Shown here: piece after piece, positions 52,877 through 62,640 of the stretch | Position numbering within the stretch: position 1 is the first letter of the stretch | Layout: every line of letters starts with the position of its first letter | DNA from: Sphingobium sp. CAP-1 | GTDB taxonomy: Bacteria > Pseudomonadota > Alphaproteobacteria > Sphingomonadales > Sphingomonadaceae | DNA: 64,000 bases | Reading direction: 5' to 3' | Assembly: GCF_009720145.1 (NCBI RefSeq) | Contig: NZ_CP046253.1 | Span: 558,001 to 622,000, forward strand | Translations under genes and position numbers: made by a program | Notes under the pieces: generated by a model | What the model saw: the letters and a program-made list of their open reading frames with translations, nothing else | Told to the model about the DNA's origin: nothing | Database searches by the model: none

Positions 52877-53554
52877 ATGGCGGGTATGTTTAGGAGCGTT
52901 GCGCCCAAGCTGGCGATCGCGCTGTTGCTGGGCGGCGGCGCGCTGCTGGCGATGCAGTGGATCGACCGGCCGGCGGGCAAGGAGACCGCGCCGACGCCGG
53001 TGGCGGAGGCAAAGCCGGCGGCCGCCCCTGCCCCGGACAAGCCCGTCGAGCGGCGCAGCGACCAGCCGATGGCGATCGATCCCAACGCGCTGCGGGTGAA
53101 GCGGGTGTTGCAGATTGACGGCCCCTTCCGCCATGGTGACTATGCCTGGGACGAAAAGGGTGCGCCGGCGACCGGCCCGATCATCATCACCGTCGATCTG
53201 CGCGCGCAAACGCTGTCGGTGTTCCGCGCTGGCTATGAGATCGGCGCGGCGGTCATCCTCTATGGCGCGACCGACAAGCCCAGTCCGCTGGGCGCCTTCC
53301 CGATCATGGCGAAACATGCCGATTATTATTCGCGCACCTACGACAATGCGCCCATGCCCTTCGCCCAGCGGCTGACCAGCGACGGCGTGTTCATCCATGG
53401 CAGCGACGTGCAATGGGGACGCGGCACCCATGGCTGTATCGGCGTGCCGACCGAATTTGCGCGAAAATTGTTCGGCGTGACCAAAGTGGGCGACGTGGTG
53501 GTCATCACCGACGGCAAGATGCTGGATGTGAGCCAGGCGGAAAAGAACGGCTAA
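52877..53554 (+). CDS. L,D-transpeptidase family protein
   Basis: 225 residues with an N-terminal anchor (10-28) and a Pro/Ala-rich linker (about 35-65), then a YkuD domain. The catalytic motif is HGSDVQWGRGTHGCIGVP, with Cys187 as nucleophile and His174 and His185 near it. It would act in the periplasm, forming 3-3 crosslinks or attaching proteins to peptidoglycan. Its stop shares bases with the convergent EamA gene (CTAA). Confidence 0.92.
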   Translation: MAGMFRSVAPKLAIALLLGGGALLAMQWIDRPAGKETAPTPVAEAKPAAAPAPDKPVERRSDQPMAIDPNALRVKRVLQIDGPFRHGDYAWDEKGAPATGPIIITVDLRAQTLSVFRAGYEIGAAVILYGATDKPSPLGAFPIMAKHADYYSRTYDNAPMPFAQRLTSDGVFIHGSDVQWGRGTHGCIGVPTEFARKLFGVTKVGDVVVITDGKMLDVSQAEKNG

Positions 53555-54420
53555 CCCCTGTTGCGGCCCATCGTCAGTGCGCTGCCGCCCGACGCCACCA
53601 TGATGAGCAGGATGGCGATCCACTGAAGCGGCGTCAGCCGTTCGCCAAGCAGAAAGAAGCCGATCACCGCGCCCACGGCGGGCGCGGAGCTGACCATCAG
53701 GCCGAAAACCGGCGCAGGCAGCCGCCGCATCGCCTCCATATCCAGCGAATAGGGCACAGCGCTGGACAGGCAGGCGATGGCCAGCCCCAGTAGCAGCACA
53801 TGGGAGCGAAACAGCGCCGCGCTGTGATCGACAAGCCCGACGGGCAGGATCAGGACCGCCGCGACGAGCATCCCCCAGGCGACGGCGTCGCCGCCCAGCG
53901 CGCCGGACACCCGCTTGCCGCTCACAATGTAGAAGGCCCAGCAGGCGGCGGCGGCCAAGGCGAAGGCGACCCCCAGCGGATCAAGCGGGGCGTCGCTGTG
54001 CAATGGCAACAGCAGCGCCAGCCCCACCGCCGCCGCCGCCAGCCACATGAAGTCGCGCGGCCGGCGCGATCCGAACAGCACGACGGCCAATGGCCCAATC
54101 ACTTCGATCCCGATGGCAATGCCGATCGGAATGCGGGCGAACGCCTGATAGATCAGCACGTTCATGACGCCCAGCGTCGCGCCATAGGCGATCAGCGGCC
54201 AGCGCAGGTCCGCCGGGACCGCGCGCCGCCAGGGCCGGCGGAACAGCAGCAGCAGGATCGCGCCCAGGCCGATCCGCAGGCTGGTGATGCCAAAAGCGCC
54301 GACCAGCGGAAAGAGCGACTTGGCGATGGCCGCCCCCAGCGTAACCGATGTGAGCGAAGCCAGCACCGCCCCCGCCCCGATGACGACATCGCGCCCATCC
54401 TGCCTGATTTTCAACGTCAT
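53551..54420 (-). CDS. EamA/RhtA-like transporter
   Basis: About 289 residues from ATG 54420 with ten predicted membrane helices in two EamA repeats. The 'FGITSLRIGLGAILLLLF' and 'SAVPYSLDMEAMRRLPAPVFGLMVSS' segments are like RhtA (threonine/homoserine export). Substrate is unproven. A longer frame to 54471 is less likely. Confidence 0.85.
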   Translation of the reverse strand: MTLKIRQDGRDVVIGAGAVLASLTSVTLGAAIAKSLFPLVGAFGITSLRIGLGAILLLLFRRPWRRAVPADLRWPLIAYGATLGVMNVLIYQAFARIPIGIAIGIEVIGPLAVVLFGSRRPRDFMWLAAAAVGLALLLPLHSDAPLDPLGVAFALAAAACWAFYIVSGKRVSGALGGDAVAWGMLVAAVLILPVGLVDHSAALFRSHVLLLGLAIACLSSAVPYSLDMEAMRRLPAPVFGLMVSSAPAVGAVIGFFLLGERLTPLQWIAILLIMVASGGSALTMGRNRG

Positions 54421-54583
54421 GCCGGGCGCTATAGCCGATCGGACGGCGCACGCTAACGCTATCGATTGCATTATGCGGCGTCACACCTGCAAGAATCTCA
54501 TACGAATGCAGGGTTGACCCGCGCTGTCACCAGGCCCATCTGCGGGACTTCCGTATATTTTGCATTGCAGCATGGAGCTTGCC

Positions 54584-55780
54584 ATGGGCGTCCGCCCCAA
54601 TCACGCGCATCCCGCGCTGGTCCTGTTCGCTCTGGCGGTCGGCGCGTTCGCGATCGGCACCACCGAATTCGCGTCGATGAGCCTGCTGCCCTTCTTCGCC
54701 CGCGACCTGGGCATCGACCTGCCGACCGCCGGCCATGCGATCAGCGCCTATGCGCTGGGTGTGGTGGTGGGCGCGCCGGTGATCGCCGCATTCGGCGCGC
54801 GCTTGCCGCGACGGACGCTGCTGATCGGGCTGATGGCGATGTTCGCGATCGCCAACGGGCTGTCGGCCCTGTCGCCCACCTATCATTGGCTGCTGCTGTT
54901 CCGCTTCCTGTCCGGCGTGCCGCATGGTGCCTATTTCGGCGTCGCCGCGCTGGTCGCTGCCAGCCTGGTGCCGATCGAAAAGCGCACGCTGGCCATGGCG
55001 CAGGTCATGTCGGGCCTGACCATCGCCACCGTGGTCGGCGTGCCGGCGGCCAATTTCATGGGGCAGGTGCTGGGCTGGCGCTCCGGCTTCTTCGTGGTCG
55101 CCGCGCTCGCGGTGGCGACGGTGACATTGGTGGCGCTCTACGCCCCGCGCGACGCGGGCGATCCCAAGGCCAGCCCGATGCGCGAACTGACCGCGCTGGG
55201 CAAATCGCAGGTCTGGCTGACGCTGCTGACCGGGGCGATCGGCTTTGGCGGCATGTTCGCGGTCTATACCTATGTCGCATCGACGATGATCGACGTGACC
55301 CATGTGTCGGAATCCTATGTGCCGCTGATCCTCATCATCTTCGGCATCGGCATGACGCTGGGCAATCTGGCGGCGGCCTGGGCGGCGGACCGGGCGCAGA
55401 GCCGCACCGTCATCGGCGTGCTGCTGTGGAGCGCGGCGGCGCTGGCGCTGTTCCCGCTGATGGCGGGGAATATCTGGACGCTGAGCCTCAACATCTTCCT
55501 GATCGGCATTGGCGGCGGCCTGGGCACACCATTGCAGGCGCGGTTGATGGACGTGGCAGGCGAAGCGCAGACTTTGGCGGCGGCGCTGCATCACAGCGCC
55601 TTCAACATGGCCAATGCGCTGGGGCCGTGGCTGGGCGGCCTGTCGATCGCGGCGGGCTATGGCCTTGTCTCGACCGGCTGGATCGGCAGCGCGCTGGCGC
55701 TGGGCGGCCTGGTCATCTTCCTGATCGCCATCACGCTCGACCGGCGGCAGGCGGCGCTGATGCCGGCCGCCGCCGAATAA
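54584..55780 (+). CDS. MFS transporter (AraJ/sugar-efflux-like)
   Basis: About 398 residues and 12 membrane helices. It has the N-terminal 'FAIGTTEFASMSLLPFFARDLGI' signature and the 'RFLSGVPHGAYFGVAALVAASLVP' block of the AraJ family of arabinose and drug effluxers. I chose ATG 54584 because GGAG lies 6 bp upstream; 54572 and 54560 are alternatives. It is divergent from the EamA gene. Substrate unknown. Confidence 0.88.
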   Translation: MGVRPNHAHPALVLFALAVGAFAIGTTEFASMSLLPFFARDLGIDLPTAGHAISAYALGVVVGAPVIAAFGARLPRRTLLIGLMAMFAIANGLSALSPTYHWLLLFRFLSGVPHGAYFGVAALVAASLVPIEKRTLAMAQVMSGLTIATVVGVPAANFMGQVLGWRSGFFVVAALAVATVTLVALYAPRDAGDPKASPMRELTALGKSQVWLTLLTGAIGFGGMFAVYTYVASTMIDVTHVSESYVPLILIIFGIGMTLGNLAAAWAADRAQSRTVIGVLLWSAAALALFPLMAGNIWTLSLNIFLIGIGGGLGTPLQARLMDVAGEAQTLAAALHHSAFNMANALGPWLGGLSIAAGYGLVSTGWIGSALALGGLVIFLIAITLDRRQAALMPAAAE

Positions 55781-55820
55781 GCGGCTTTCGCCCCGGCGCG
55801 CCGCCCGATAGAGCGGAGCG

Positions 55821-56960
55821 ATGAAGGATCAGGCGAGAGAGACGGCGCTGCGCGATGCGGCGATAGCGGCCCTGCGGCGCGGCGATGCACGGGTGGCGCT
55901 GGCCACGCTGGACGAGATGGCCGATCCGCCGGCGATGCTGCTGGCGCAGGCGCATAATCGGAGCGGCGATCTGGACGGCGAAGCGGCGGCGCTGCGACGC
56001 ATCCTGGACGGCGACATGCGCAACCTGCCGGCCCTGCTCGCCATGGGCCGCAATGCGCTGGCCCGCGATGATGAGCGCGGGTCGATAAGCTGGTTCCGCG
56101 CCGCGCTGGCGCAGGCGGCCGCGACCGGGGCACCGCCACAGCTTCAACCCCTGCTCCAGCAGGCGCAAGCCAGCGTCGCCCGGTCGAGTGAGCGGTTCGA
56201 GGATCATCTGAGCGCCGCGATCCGCGACCTGCCGCCGCTGCCGCGCATCGTCCAGGCGACCGACCTGCTGCTGGGAAAGCGCAATCTCTACCTGCAACAG
56301 CCCAGCATGTTCTATTTTCCCGGCCTGCCCCAGCGCGCCTATTATGAGCGCACGGAATTTGACTGGGTCGCGCGGGTCGAGGCGATGACCGACGCCATCG
56401 TCGCGGAACTGGCGGCGGTGCGGGCGCAGGAGGACGCGTTCGCGCCCTATGTCCAGACATCGGCCAACCGGCCCGCGCCCAACAACCCACTGCGCGACGA
56501 CCCCAGCTGGGGAGCGCTCTATTTCTGGCAGGGCGGCGCGCCGGTGGCGGAAAATGCCCGGCGCTGCCCGGCGGTGATGGCGGCGCTGGAACAGGCACCG
56601 ATGCCGGTGATCGCCGGCCGGTCCCCGATGGCGCTCTGGTCGCTGCTCAAGCCCGGCACCCATATCCAGCCGCATCACGGCCTGCTCAACACCCGCCTGA
56701 TCTGCCACCTGCCGCTATGGGCGCCGGACGATTGCGCGCTGCGGGTGGGGGCGGAAACGCGCGCCTGGCGCAAGGGCGAAATGCTGATCTTCGACGACAG
56801 CATCGAACATGAAGCATGGAACCGCAGCGACGAAACCCGTGTCGTGCTGCTCTTCGAGATATGGCGGCCGGAAATCGGCGCGGAGGAACGCGAGGCGCTG
56901 GCGCGGCTGTTCCAGGCGATCGACACTTTCGGCCCCACCCAGATCGACAGCGGCGGCTGA
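55821..56960 (+). CDS. TPR protein with aspartyl/asparaginyl beta-hydroxylase-like domain
   Basis: 379 residues. An N-terminal TPR-like region (about 1-125) precedes a C-terminal domain of the aspartyl/asparaginyl hydroxylase family, a 2-oxoglutarate/Fe(II) oxygenase. The metal-site landmarks are GTHIQPHHGLLNTRLICHLPL and IFDDSIEHEAWNRSDETRVVLLFEIWRPE, giving two histidines and the NTR substrate-anion Arg. It may hydroxylate protein or a small metabolite. In some sphingomonads such genes sit near transporters, but no pathway is clear. Confidence 0.85.
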   Translation: MKDQARETALRDAAIAALRRGDARVALATLDEMADPPAMLLAQAHNRSGDLDGEAAALRRILDGDMRNLPALLAMGRNALARDDERGSISWFRAALAQAAATGAPPQLQPLLQQAQASVARSSERFEDHLSAAIRDLPPLPRIVQATDLLLGKRNLYLQQPSMFYFPGLPQRAYYERTEFDWVARVEAMTDAIVAELAAVRAQEDAFAPYVQTSANRPAPNNPLRDDPSWGALYFWQGGAPVAENARRCPAVMAALEQAPMPVIAGRSPMALWSLLKPGTHIQPHHGLLNTRLICHLPLWAPDDCALRVGAETRAWRKGEMLIFDDSIEHEAWNRSDETRVVLLFEIWRPEIGAEEREALARLFQAIDTFGPTQIDSGG

Positions 56961-57055
56961 TCGGGCCTTTGCCGAATCACGCAATGTCGTTATAGGATCG
57001 CGTAACAAAATAACAGGAGGATGGCCGGGGCGCGCCCATAGACCGGACTTCGCCC

Positions 57056-57682
57056 ATGCCCCCTGTTCTGCCGTCCCAGACGCCATCCGCCCGCCCGCAC
57101 AGCCTGGCCGAGGATGGCTATGCCATCGCCATCGGCTGTGCCTTCATCGCCATGGGGCTGGCGCTGCTGAAACAGGCCAATCTGGTGACGGGCGGCATGG
57201 CGGGGATCGCGCTGCTGATCTCCTATATCATCCACTGGCCGCCGGCGGCGCTGTTCCTGCTCATCAACCTGCCCTTCTTCCTGTTCGCCGGACGGGCGAT
57301 GGGTCCGGCCTTCGGCCTCAAGACGCTGTTCGCCAATGTCGCGATCATGGCCGTCGGGCTGGCCATGCCGGCGGCATTGCAGATTGCGCGGATCAGCCCC
57401 CTCTTCGCTGCCCTGTTCGGCGGATCGGTCATCGGTTTCGGCATCCTCGCCATCGCCCGCCATGGCGCGGGCGTCGGCGGCGTCGGCGTGGTCGCGCTGA
57501 TCCTGCAAAAGCAGCGCGGCTGGAATGCGGGACGGACGCAGATGGCCTGCGACATATTGATCCTGCTCGCGTCGCTGCCGGTGCTGAGTTTCGAGCGCTT
57601 CGGCCTGTCGATCCTGTCCGCGGCGGCGATCAATGCGGTGCTGATCGTCAACCATCGGCCGGGCCGCTATATCGGTCATTGA
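57056..57682 (+). CDS. YitT-family membrane protein
   Basis: 208 residues with about five to six membrane helices. Starts MPPVLPSQTPSARPHSL; the membrane core begins YAIAIGCAFIAMGLALLKQANLVTGGMAGIALL, the YitT-family opening block. Role unknown; some members are linked to uptake or efflux. Convergent with the lipoprotein gene. Confidence 0.85.
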   Translation: MPPVLPSQTPSARPHSLAEDGYAIAIGCAFIAMGLALLKQANLVTGGMAGIALLISYIIHWPPAALFLLINLPFFLFAGRAMGPAFGLKTLFANVAIMAVGLAMPAALQIARISPLFAALFGGSVIGFGILAIARHGAGVGGVGVVALILQKQRGWNAGRTQMACDILILLASLPVLSFERFGLSILSAAAINAVLIVNHRPGRYIGH

Positions 57683-57705
57683 GCCTGCGCGATGGCGCCC
57701 CGGCC

Positions 57706-58233
57706 CTATGACTCGCAGAGCGGATCGCCGCCCCGGTCGCGGGCGCGCAGCGCGGTGGCGGCGTCATTGGCGATGCGCGGGAAACTGACCCCCTCCAGCG
57801 TGCCGCGCCCGGCGCACAGATCCGCGCAGGCCATGTCGACCACGCCCGGCAGCGCCACCTGATCGCCATCATATTGGGCGACAATGATGCAACGGTCGCC
57901 CCCCTTGAAGCTGAGGATCAGCTTGTCGCCCGCGCGGCGCGCGCTACCATGGCCGCGACAATTCGGCTCCTCGCCGAACACCGCCTCCATGCCGAAGCGG
58001 AACTGGCCGTCCTGGCCGGGGATGACGCACAGCGCATCGCGACCCGCTTCATGGCGGCGCTGATACAGGCCGACAGGCGAAATCTTGCTGGCATCGGCGA
58101 TGGCGCCGCTGTCGATCGCGGCGCGCTCCAGCCCGCTCATGGGCGCGCTGCCCGGTTCGGCCCCGCCGTCACCGGCAGGGGCGCGCTGGCACCCGGCCAG
58201 AAGGAGGAGGAGCGTAAGGCTAGCCCGCCGCAT
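57706..58233 (-). CDS. Putative lipoprotein of unknown function
   Basis: 175 residues. Signal with lipobox LLAGC (Cys15). The mature part has several cysteines (CVIPGQDGQFRFG, GEEPNCRGHG, GGDRCIIVAQY, MACADLCAGRG) that probably form disulphides. Overlaps the hisI 3' end by 14 bp. No named domain. Confidence 0.7.
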   Translation of the reverse strand: MRRASLTLLLLLAGCQRAPAGDGGAEPGSAPMSGLERAAIDSGAIADASKISPVGLYQRRHEAGRDALCVIPGQDGQFRFGMEAVFGEEPNCRGHGSARRAGDKLILSFKGGDRCIIVAQYDGDQVALPGVVDMACADLCAGRGTLEGVSFPRIANDAATALRARDRGGDPLCES

Positions 58234-58591
58234 CGACGCTGCTAAGCCCCTCCACGCCGACGCGGCGGAAGAAGCAGGAGCGCGCGCCGGTGTGGCAGGT
58301 GGGACCGGCGGGCACCGCCTTCACCCAGACCGCATCCTGATCGCAATCGATGCGCAGGTCGCGGACTTGCAGCATATGGCCCGATGTCTCGCCCTTCTTC
58401 CACAAGGCCTGACGGCTGCGCGACCAGAAATGGGCAAGGCCGGTATCGATCGTCAGTTGCAGCGCCTGCGCGTTCATATGTGCGACCACCAGCACGTCGC
58501 CGCTGGCATCATCGGTGACGACGGCCGTGATCAGCCCGTCCCGGTCATATTTCGGATTGAGGGTCAGCCCCGTGTCGCGCGCATCGTCCAT
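58220..58591 (-). CDS. hisI: Phosphoribosyl-AMP cyclohydrolase
   Basis: The 123-residue enzyme catalyses the third step of histidine synthesis. Signature blocks are FWSRSRQALWKKGETSGHMLQV, the metal Asp cluster RIDCDQDAVWV and the Zn Cys region PAGPTCHTGARSCFF. ATG 58591 gives the normal length. HisE is not fused. It is the only his gene here. Confidence 0.96.
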   Translation of the reverse strand: MDDARDTGLTLNPKYDRDGLITAVVTDDASGDVLVVAHMNAQALQLTIDTGLAHFWSRSRQALWKKGETSGHMLQVRDLRIDCDQDAVWVKAVPAGPTCHTGARSCFFRRVGVEGLSSVDAAG

Positions 58592-58712
58592 GGGTGGCGC
58601 TATAGAACATCGCGCCGAAAAGTGGGAACCGCTTTTGCAGGGCGGACGACGGGAAAATATGCCTGTCCCTGCGTGAGACAGACCCCTTCGGATCAGGGGG
58701 AATATCCGAAAA

Positions 58713-58790
58713 TGGGGCGATCGACGGGATCCGAACCCGCGACCTCCGGTACCACAAACCGGCGCTCTAACCAACTGAGCTACGATCGCC
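58713..58790 (-). tRNA. tRNA-His(GTG)
   Basis: 78 nt including the encoded CCA and an extra 5' G (G-1) that pairs with C73, the identity element for histidine tRNA. Anticodon arm GCCGG-TTTGTGGT-ACCGG region gives GTG. T-arm GCGGGTTCGGATCCCGT present. Confidence 0.95.
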
Positions 58791-58881
58791 ACAGGGGCCA
58801 ACGGCCCCGCGAGAAGCGCCACATATGCGGCCCATCCCCGCCCGTCAAGCGAACAAAATCACGGCGAGGCAATTTCCTCGA

Positions 58882-59439
58882 TTAAAGGCCGGCGGCACGC
58901 AATTGCGCGCGCAAGGCCGCAAGTTCGCCGGCGGACACCTGCGGACGGGCGCCTGCTGGCTTGCCTTTGCGCAGTCGCGCCCGATCCTTTTCCGGCGGAT
59001 CGACGAAGCGGACGCGGACGGCTGCATGGCCCTGGGCGCGGACGCCCAGTTCCTCGGCCGCGCCGCGCGACAGGTCGATGATCCGCCCCCGCCCGGCAAA
59101 GGGACCACGATCATTGACACGGACGAGGATGGTGCGCCCGCTATCAAGCGCCGTCACCTCGACATAGGAGGGCAAGGGCAGGCTGGTGTGCGCGGCGGTG
59201 ATCCATTTCGCGCGAAACTGTTCGCCATTGGCGGTGCGATTGCCCGATTCCGATCCATACCAACTGGCATAGCCCAGCATGTCATAGGACGGGTCGGCCG
59301 CCGGGACATAGGTGATGCCGCGCACGCTGTAGGGCGGGCCGATCTTGACCGGCATATCGCGCACCGGACGATAGTGACCGCCGCCACAGGCCGACAGCGC
59401 CAGGGCGCCTGCAACGATGCCAAATCTGTTGATTATCAT
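58882..59439 (-). CDS. rlpA: RlpA-type septal-ring lytic transglycosylase lipoprotein
   Basis: 185 residues with lipobox LSAC (Cys18) and a double-psi beta-barrel domain: GYASWYGSESGNRTANGEQF, VTALDSGRTILVRVNDRGPFAGRGRIIDLSRGAAEELG. RlpA cleaves denuded glycan strands during division. There is no SPOR domain, unlike the long E. coli form. The C-terminal tail is basic and Ala-rich. Confidence 0.92.
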   Translation of the reverse strand: MIINRFGIVAGALALSACGGGHYRPVRDMPVKIGPPYSVRGITYVPAADPSYDMLGYASWYGSESGNRTANGEQFRAKWITAAHTSLPLPSYVEVTALDSGRTILVRVNDRGPFAGRGRIIDLSRGAAEELGVRAQGHAAVRVRFVDPPEKDRARLRKGKPAGARPQVSAGELAALRAQLRAAGL

Positions 59440-59496
59440 GGCGCTTTCCTAACGCCGCCCGGCGAGCGGGTCGAGGGTCAGGCGGATGCAGCGCAT

Positions 59497-59538
59497 AAAG
59501 AAAGGGACGAAAGCCCTTCGGCCTTCGTCCCTTTCCAC
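59497..59538. terminator. Strong hairpin between rlpA and HU
   Basis: AAAGGGACGAA and TTCGTCCCTTT pair over 11 bp; inside, GCC/GGC with a CTTC loop extend the stem. The minus-strand side continues CCCTTTCTTTATG. It lies between the HU stop and the rlpA start on the same strand, so it likely ends the HU transcript. Confidence 0.7.
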
Positions 59539-59639
59539 CTTTGGCATACTCGCACGGTCGCAGGGCTTTTCCCCCTCATCGCCGTGCCACTCTCCGTAAA
59601 AACTTTCCGGCCGCGACGCCGGTATTGGTCAAAACGGTG

Positions 59640-59663
59640 GGCGCCTGCCGTCAGGCAAGCGCC
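59640..59663 (-). terminator. Hairpin close to the HU stop
   Basis: GGCGCCTGCC-GTCA-GGCAAGCGCC is an imperfect palindrome with its near edge 8 bp beyond the HU stop codon on the minus strand. It lacks a strong U tract and could cooperate with the hairpin at 59497-59538. Confidence 0.4.
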
Positions 59664-59670
59664 ACGTCCG

Positions 59671-59943
59671 TCAGTTGACCGAATCCTTCAGGCCCTTGCC
59701 GGCCTTGAACTTCGGCTGCGCCGACGCCTTGATGGTCATGGTTTCGCCGGTGCGCGGATTGCGGCCGGTCGAAGCCTTGCGCTGCGAAACGGAGAAAGTG
59801 CCGAAACCCACGAGGCGCACTTCGTCGCCCTTCTTCAGCGCGCCGCTGATGGCGTCGAATACGCCTTCGACTGCCTTGGTCGCGTCATTCTTGCTAAGGC
59901 CGCTGCTTTCAGCAACTGCGCTGATCAGATCCTGCTTGTTCAT
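59671..59943 (-). CDS. hup: DNA-binding protein HU
   Basis: The 90-residue DNABII protein begins MNKQDLISAVAESSGLSKND and has the DNA-contacting arm RNPRTGETMTIKASAQPKF. It lacks IHF-specific features and acts as a general architectural protein. Located downstream of lon on the same strand, a conserved pairing. Its ATG is followed by the standard HU N-terminus, so the start is firm. Confidence 0.97.
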   Translation of the reverse strand: MNKQDLISAVAESSGLSKNDATKAVEGVFDAISGALKKGDEVRLVGFGTFSVSQRKASTGRNPRTGETMTIKASAQPKFKAGKGLKDSVN

Positions 59944-60124
59944 GCCTTGGGAACCCCCTTGTGCTGTTGGTTGATTAGGAATCGCGGCGTAGGCGGCGCA
60001 ATAAGGCGCGGAATTCTGCACCTGTCAAAGGGAAAGCGACAAAGTCCCCGCCTTCGATAAAAATTTGCGCCAACCTGCATGAAATGTGCCGAAAGCGGCG
60101 GCTATCCGCCGGTTTCGGCTTGAC

Positions 60125-62521
60125 TTAATGGCGCAGCGCGGGATCGCTGTCGCGACCCGGCGCATTGCTGGGCTGAGCCGCCAGATCATCCTCTTCGGTC
60201 CAGGCGATCGCTTCGGGCGTCGATATCAGCGCACGCGCCAGCACCTCGTCCACATGCGACACCGGAATGATTTCCAGCCCTTCGCGGATGTTGGCCGGAA
60301 TTTCCGCTAGGTCTTTCTCATTTTCCTGCGGGATCAGCACCGTCTTGATGCCGCCGCGCAGGGCCGCCAGCAGCTTTTCCTTGAGGCCACCGATCGGCAA
60401 CACCCGTCCGCGCAACGTCACCTCGCCGGTCATCGCCACATCCTTGTGGACGGGGATGCCGGTCAGGGTCGACACGATCGTCGTGACCATGCCGATGCCG
60501 GCCGAAGGCCCGTCCTTGGGCACCGCGCCTTCGGGCAGGTGGATATGGATGTCCTTGCGGTTGAAGATGCTCGGCTTGATGCCGTAGCCGGGCGAGCGCG
60601 CCTTCACATAGGAGAAGGCGGCCTGCACCGATTCGGTCATCACTTCGCCAAGCTTGCCGGTCGTCCTGATCGCGCCCTTGCCGGGCACGGTGACAGCCTC
60701 GATCGTCAGCAGCTCGCCGCCCACTTCGGTCCAGGCAAGACCGGTGACGGCACCGATCTGATGCTCCTCCTCACCCACGCCATGGCGGAATTTGCGGACG
60801 CCCGCATAGTCGGCCAGATTGTCGGGGGTGATGACGACCTTGTCATAGGCGCCCTCAAGGATCTTGCGCAGCGCCTTGCGGGCGAGGCGCGCGACTTCAC
60901 GCTCCAGCGTGCGGACGCCGGCTTCGCGGGTATAATAGCGGATGAGGTCGCGCACCGCCGCTTCCGTCACCTCGAACTCGCCGGCTTTCAGACCATGGGC
61001 CTCGATCTGCTTGGCGATGAGATGGCGCTGGGCGATCTCGACCTTCTCATCCTCGGTATAGCCCTCCAGCCGGATGATCTCCATGCGGTCGAGCAGAGGC
61101 TGGGGCAGATTCAGCGAGTTGGCGGTCGTCACGAACATGATGTCCGAAAGATCGACATCGATCTCCAGATAATGGTCCTGGAACTTGCTATTCTGTTCGG
61201 GGTCCAGCACTTCCAGCAAGGCAGACGCCGGATCGCCACGAAAATCCTGGCCCAGCTTGTCGATTTCGTCGAGCAGGAAAAGCGGGTTCATGGTGCCGGC
61301 CTTTTTCAGGTTCGACACGATCTTGCCCGGCAACGAGCCGATATAGGTGCGGCGATGACCGCGAATTTCCGCTTCATCCCGCACGCCGCCCAGTGACTGG
61401 CGCACGAATTCGCGCCCGGTCGCCTTGGCGATCGAGCGACCAAGCGAGGTCTTGCCGACGCCCGGCGGGCCGACGAGGCACAGGATCGGCCCCTTCAGCT
61501 TGTTGGTGCGCGCCTGCACCGCCAGATATTCGATGATCCGGTCCTTGACCTTCTCCAGCGCGAAATGATCCTCATCCAGGATCGCCTGCGCCTTCTTGAG
61601 GTCGGTCTTGACCTTGCCCTTCTTGCCCCAGGGCAGGCCCAGCAGCACGTCGAGATAGTTGCGCACCACGGTCGCTTCAGCCGACATGGGCTGCATACCC
61701 TTGAGCTTCTTCAACTCGGCGGTCGCCTTGGACCGGGCTTCCTTGCTCAGCTTGGTCTTGGCGATCTTTTCGGTCAGTTCGGCGAGTTCGTCGCCTTCCT
61801 CACCTTCGCCATTGCCCAGTTCGCGCTGGATCGCCTTCAACTGCTCGTTCAGATAATATTCGCGCTGGGTCTTTTCCATCTGCCGCTTCACGCGGCCGCG
61901 GATCTTCTTTTCGACCTGAAGGACGCCCAGTTCGCCCTCCATGAAGGCAAAGACCATCTCCAGGCGTTTGACCGGATCGGCCTCGACCAGCAGCGATTGC
62001 TTGTCGGACACCTTGACGTTGATGTTCGCGGACACGGCATCGGCCAGCCGGCCGGCGTCCTCAATCTCGCGCAATTGCACCGGGGTTTCGGCCGGCAGCT
62101 TCTTGTTGAGCTTGGCGTAATTCTCGAATTGTTCGGCGACCGAGCGCATCAGCGCGGCGGCTTCCGGCCCTTCGGCAGCGACTTCCTCGACCGGGGCGAC
62201 ATGCGCGACCAGATAGGTTTCGCGCGCCTCCATAGTATCGAGCTGGGCGCGATGCTTGCCCTCCACCAGCACGCGAACGGTACCGTCGGGCAGCTTGAGC
62301 AATTGCAGAACAATGGCGACGACGCCAGTATCGTAGAGCGAATCCCGGCCTGGATCATCCTCTGCCGGATCAAGCTGCGACACGAGGAAGATTTCCTTGG
62401 AACCTTCCATCGCCGCCTCAAGCGCGGCCACGCTCTTGTCGCGGCCCACGAACAGCGGAACGATCATCTGCGGAAAGACGACGATGTCGCGCAGCGGCAG
62501 AAGAGGATATTGCGTAGTCAT
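60125..62521 (-). CDS. lon: ATP-dependent protease Lon (La)
   Basis: 798 residues from ATG 62521 (MTTQYPLLPLRDIVVFPQM). An N-terminal substrate domain, AAA+ domain (Walker A GPPGVGKTS; Walker B FLLDEIDKLG) and Ser-Lys protease domain (catalytic Ser in KDGPSAGIGMVT) are complete. It degrades misfolded and regulatory proteins. An upstream in-frame start at 62554 adds only a short tail. Lon and HU in tandem match many proteobacteria. Confidence 0.98.
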   Translation of the reverse strand: MTTQYPLLPLRDIVVFPQMIVPLFVGRDKSVAALEAAMEGSKEIFLVSQLDPAEDDPGRDSLYDTGVVAIVLQLLKLPDGTVRVLVEGKHRAQLDTMEARETYLVAHVAPVEEVAAEGPEAAALMRSVAEQFENYAKLNKKLPAETPVQLREIEDAGRLADAVSANINVKVSDKQSLLVEADPVKRLEMVFAFMEGELGVLQVEKKIRGRVKRQMEKTQREYYLNEQLKAIQRELGNGEGEEGDELAELTEKIAKTKLSKEARSKATAELKKLKGMQPMSAEATVVRNYLDVLLGLPWGKKGKVKTDLKKAQAILDEDHFALEKVKDRIIEYLAVQARTNKLKGPILCLVGPPGVGKTSLGRSIAKATGREFVRQSLGGVRDEAEIRGHRRTYIGSLPGKIVSNLKKAGTMNPLFLLDEIDKLGQDFRGDPASALLEVLDPEQNSKFQDHYLEIDVDLSDIMFVTTANSLNLPQPLLDRMEIIRLEGYTEDEKVEIAQRHLIAKQIEAHGLKAGEFEVTEAAVRDLIRYYTREAGVRTLEREVARLARKALRKILEGAYDKVVITPDNLADYAGVRKFRHGVGEEEHQIGAVTGLAWTEVGGELLTIEAVTVPGKGAIRTTGKLGEVMTESVQAAFSYVKARSPGYGIKPSIFNRKDIHIHLPEGAVPKDGPSAGIGMVTTIVSTLTGIPVHKDVAMTGEVTLRGRVLPIGGLKEKLLAALRGGIKTVLIPQENEKDLAEIPANIREGLEIIPVSHVDEVLARALISTPEAIAWTEEDDLAAQPSNAPGRDSDPALRH

Positions 62522-62640
62522 TCGGTCTCCGGGGCCGGGAAGCGGCCCGTCCATGCGGTTTCACCCCTCTTTATGGGGATGGCCGCCGCAGCAATCAATT
62601 GCGGCCTTGTCATAAGGCCGCAATGATGAACGAGCTGTGA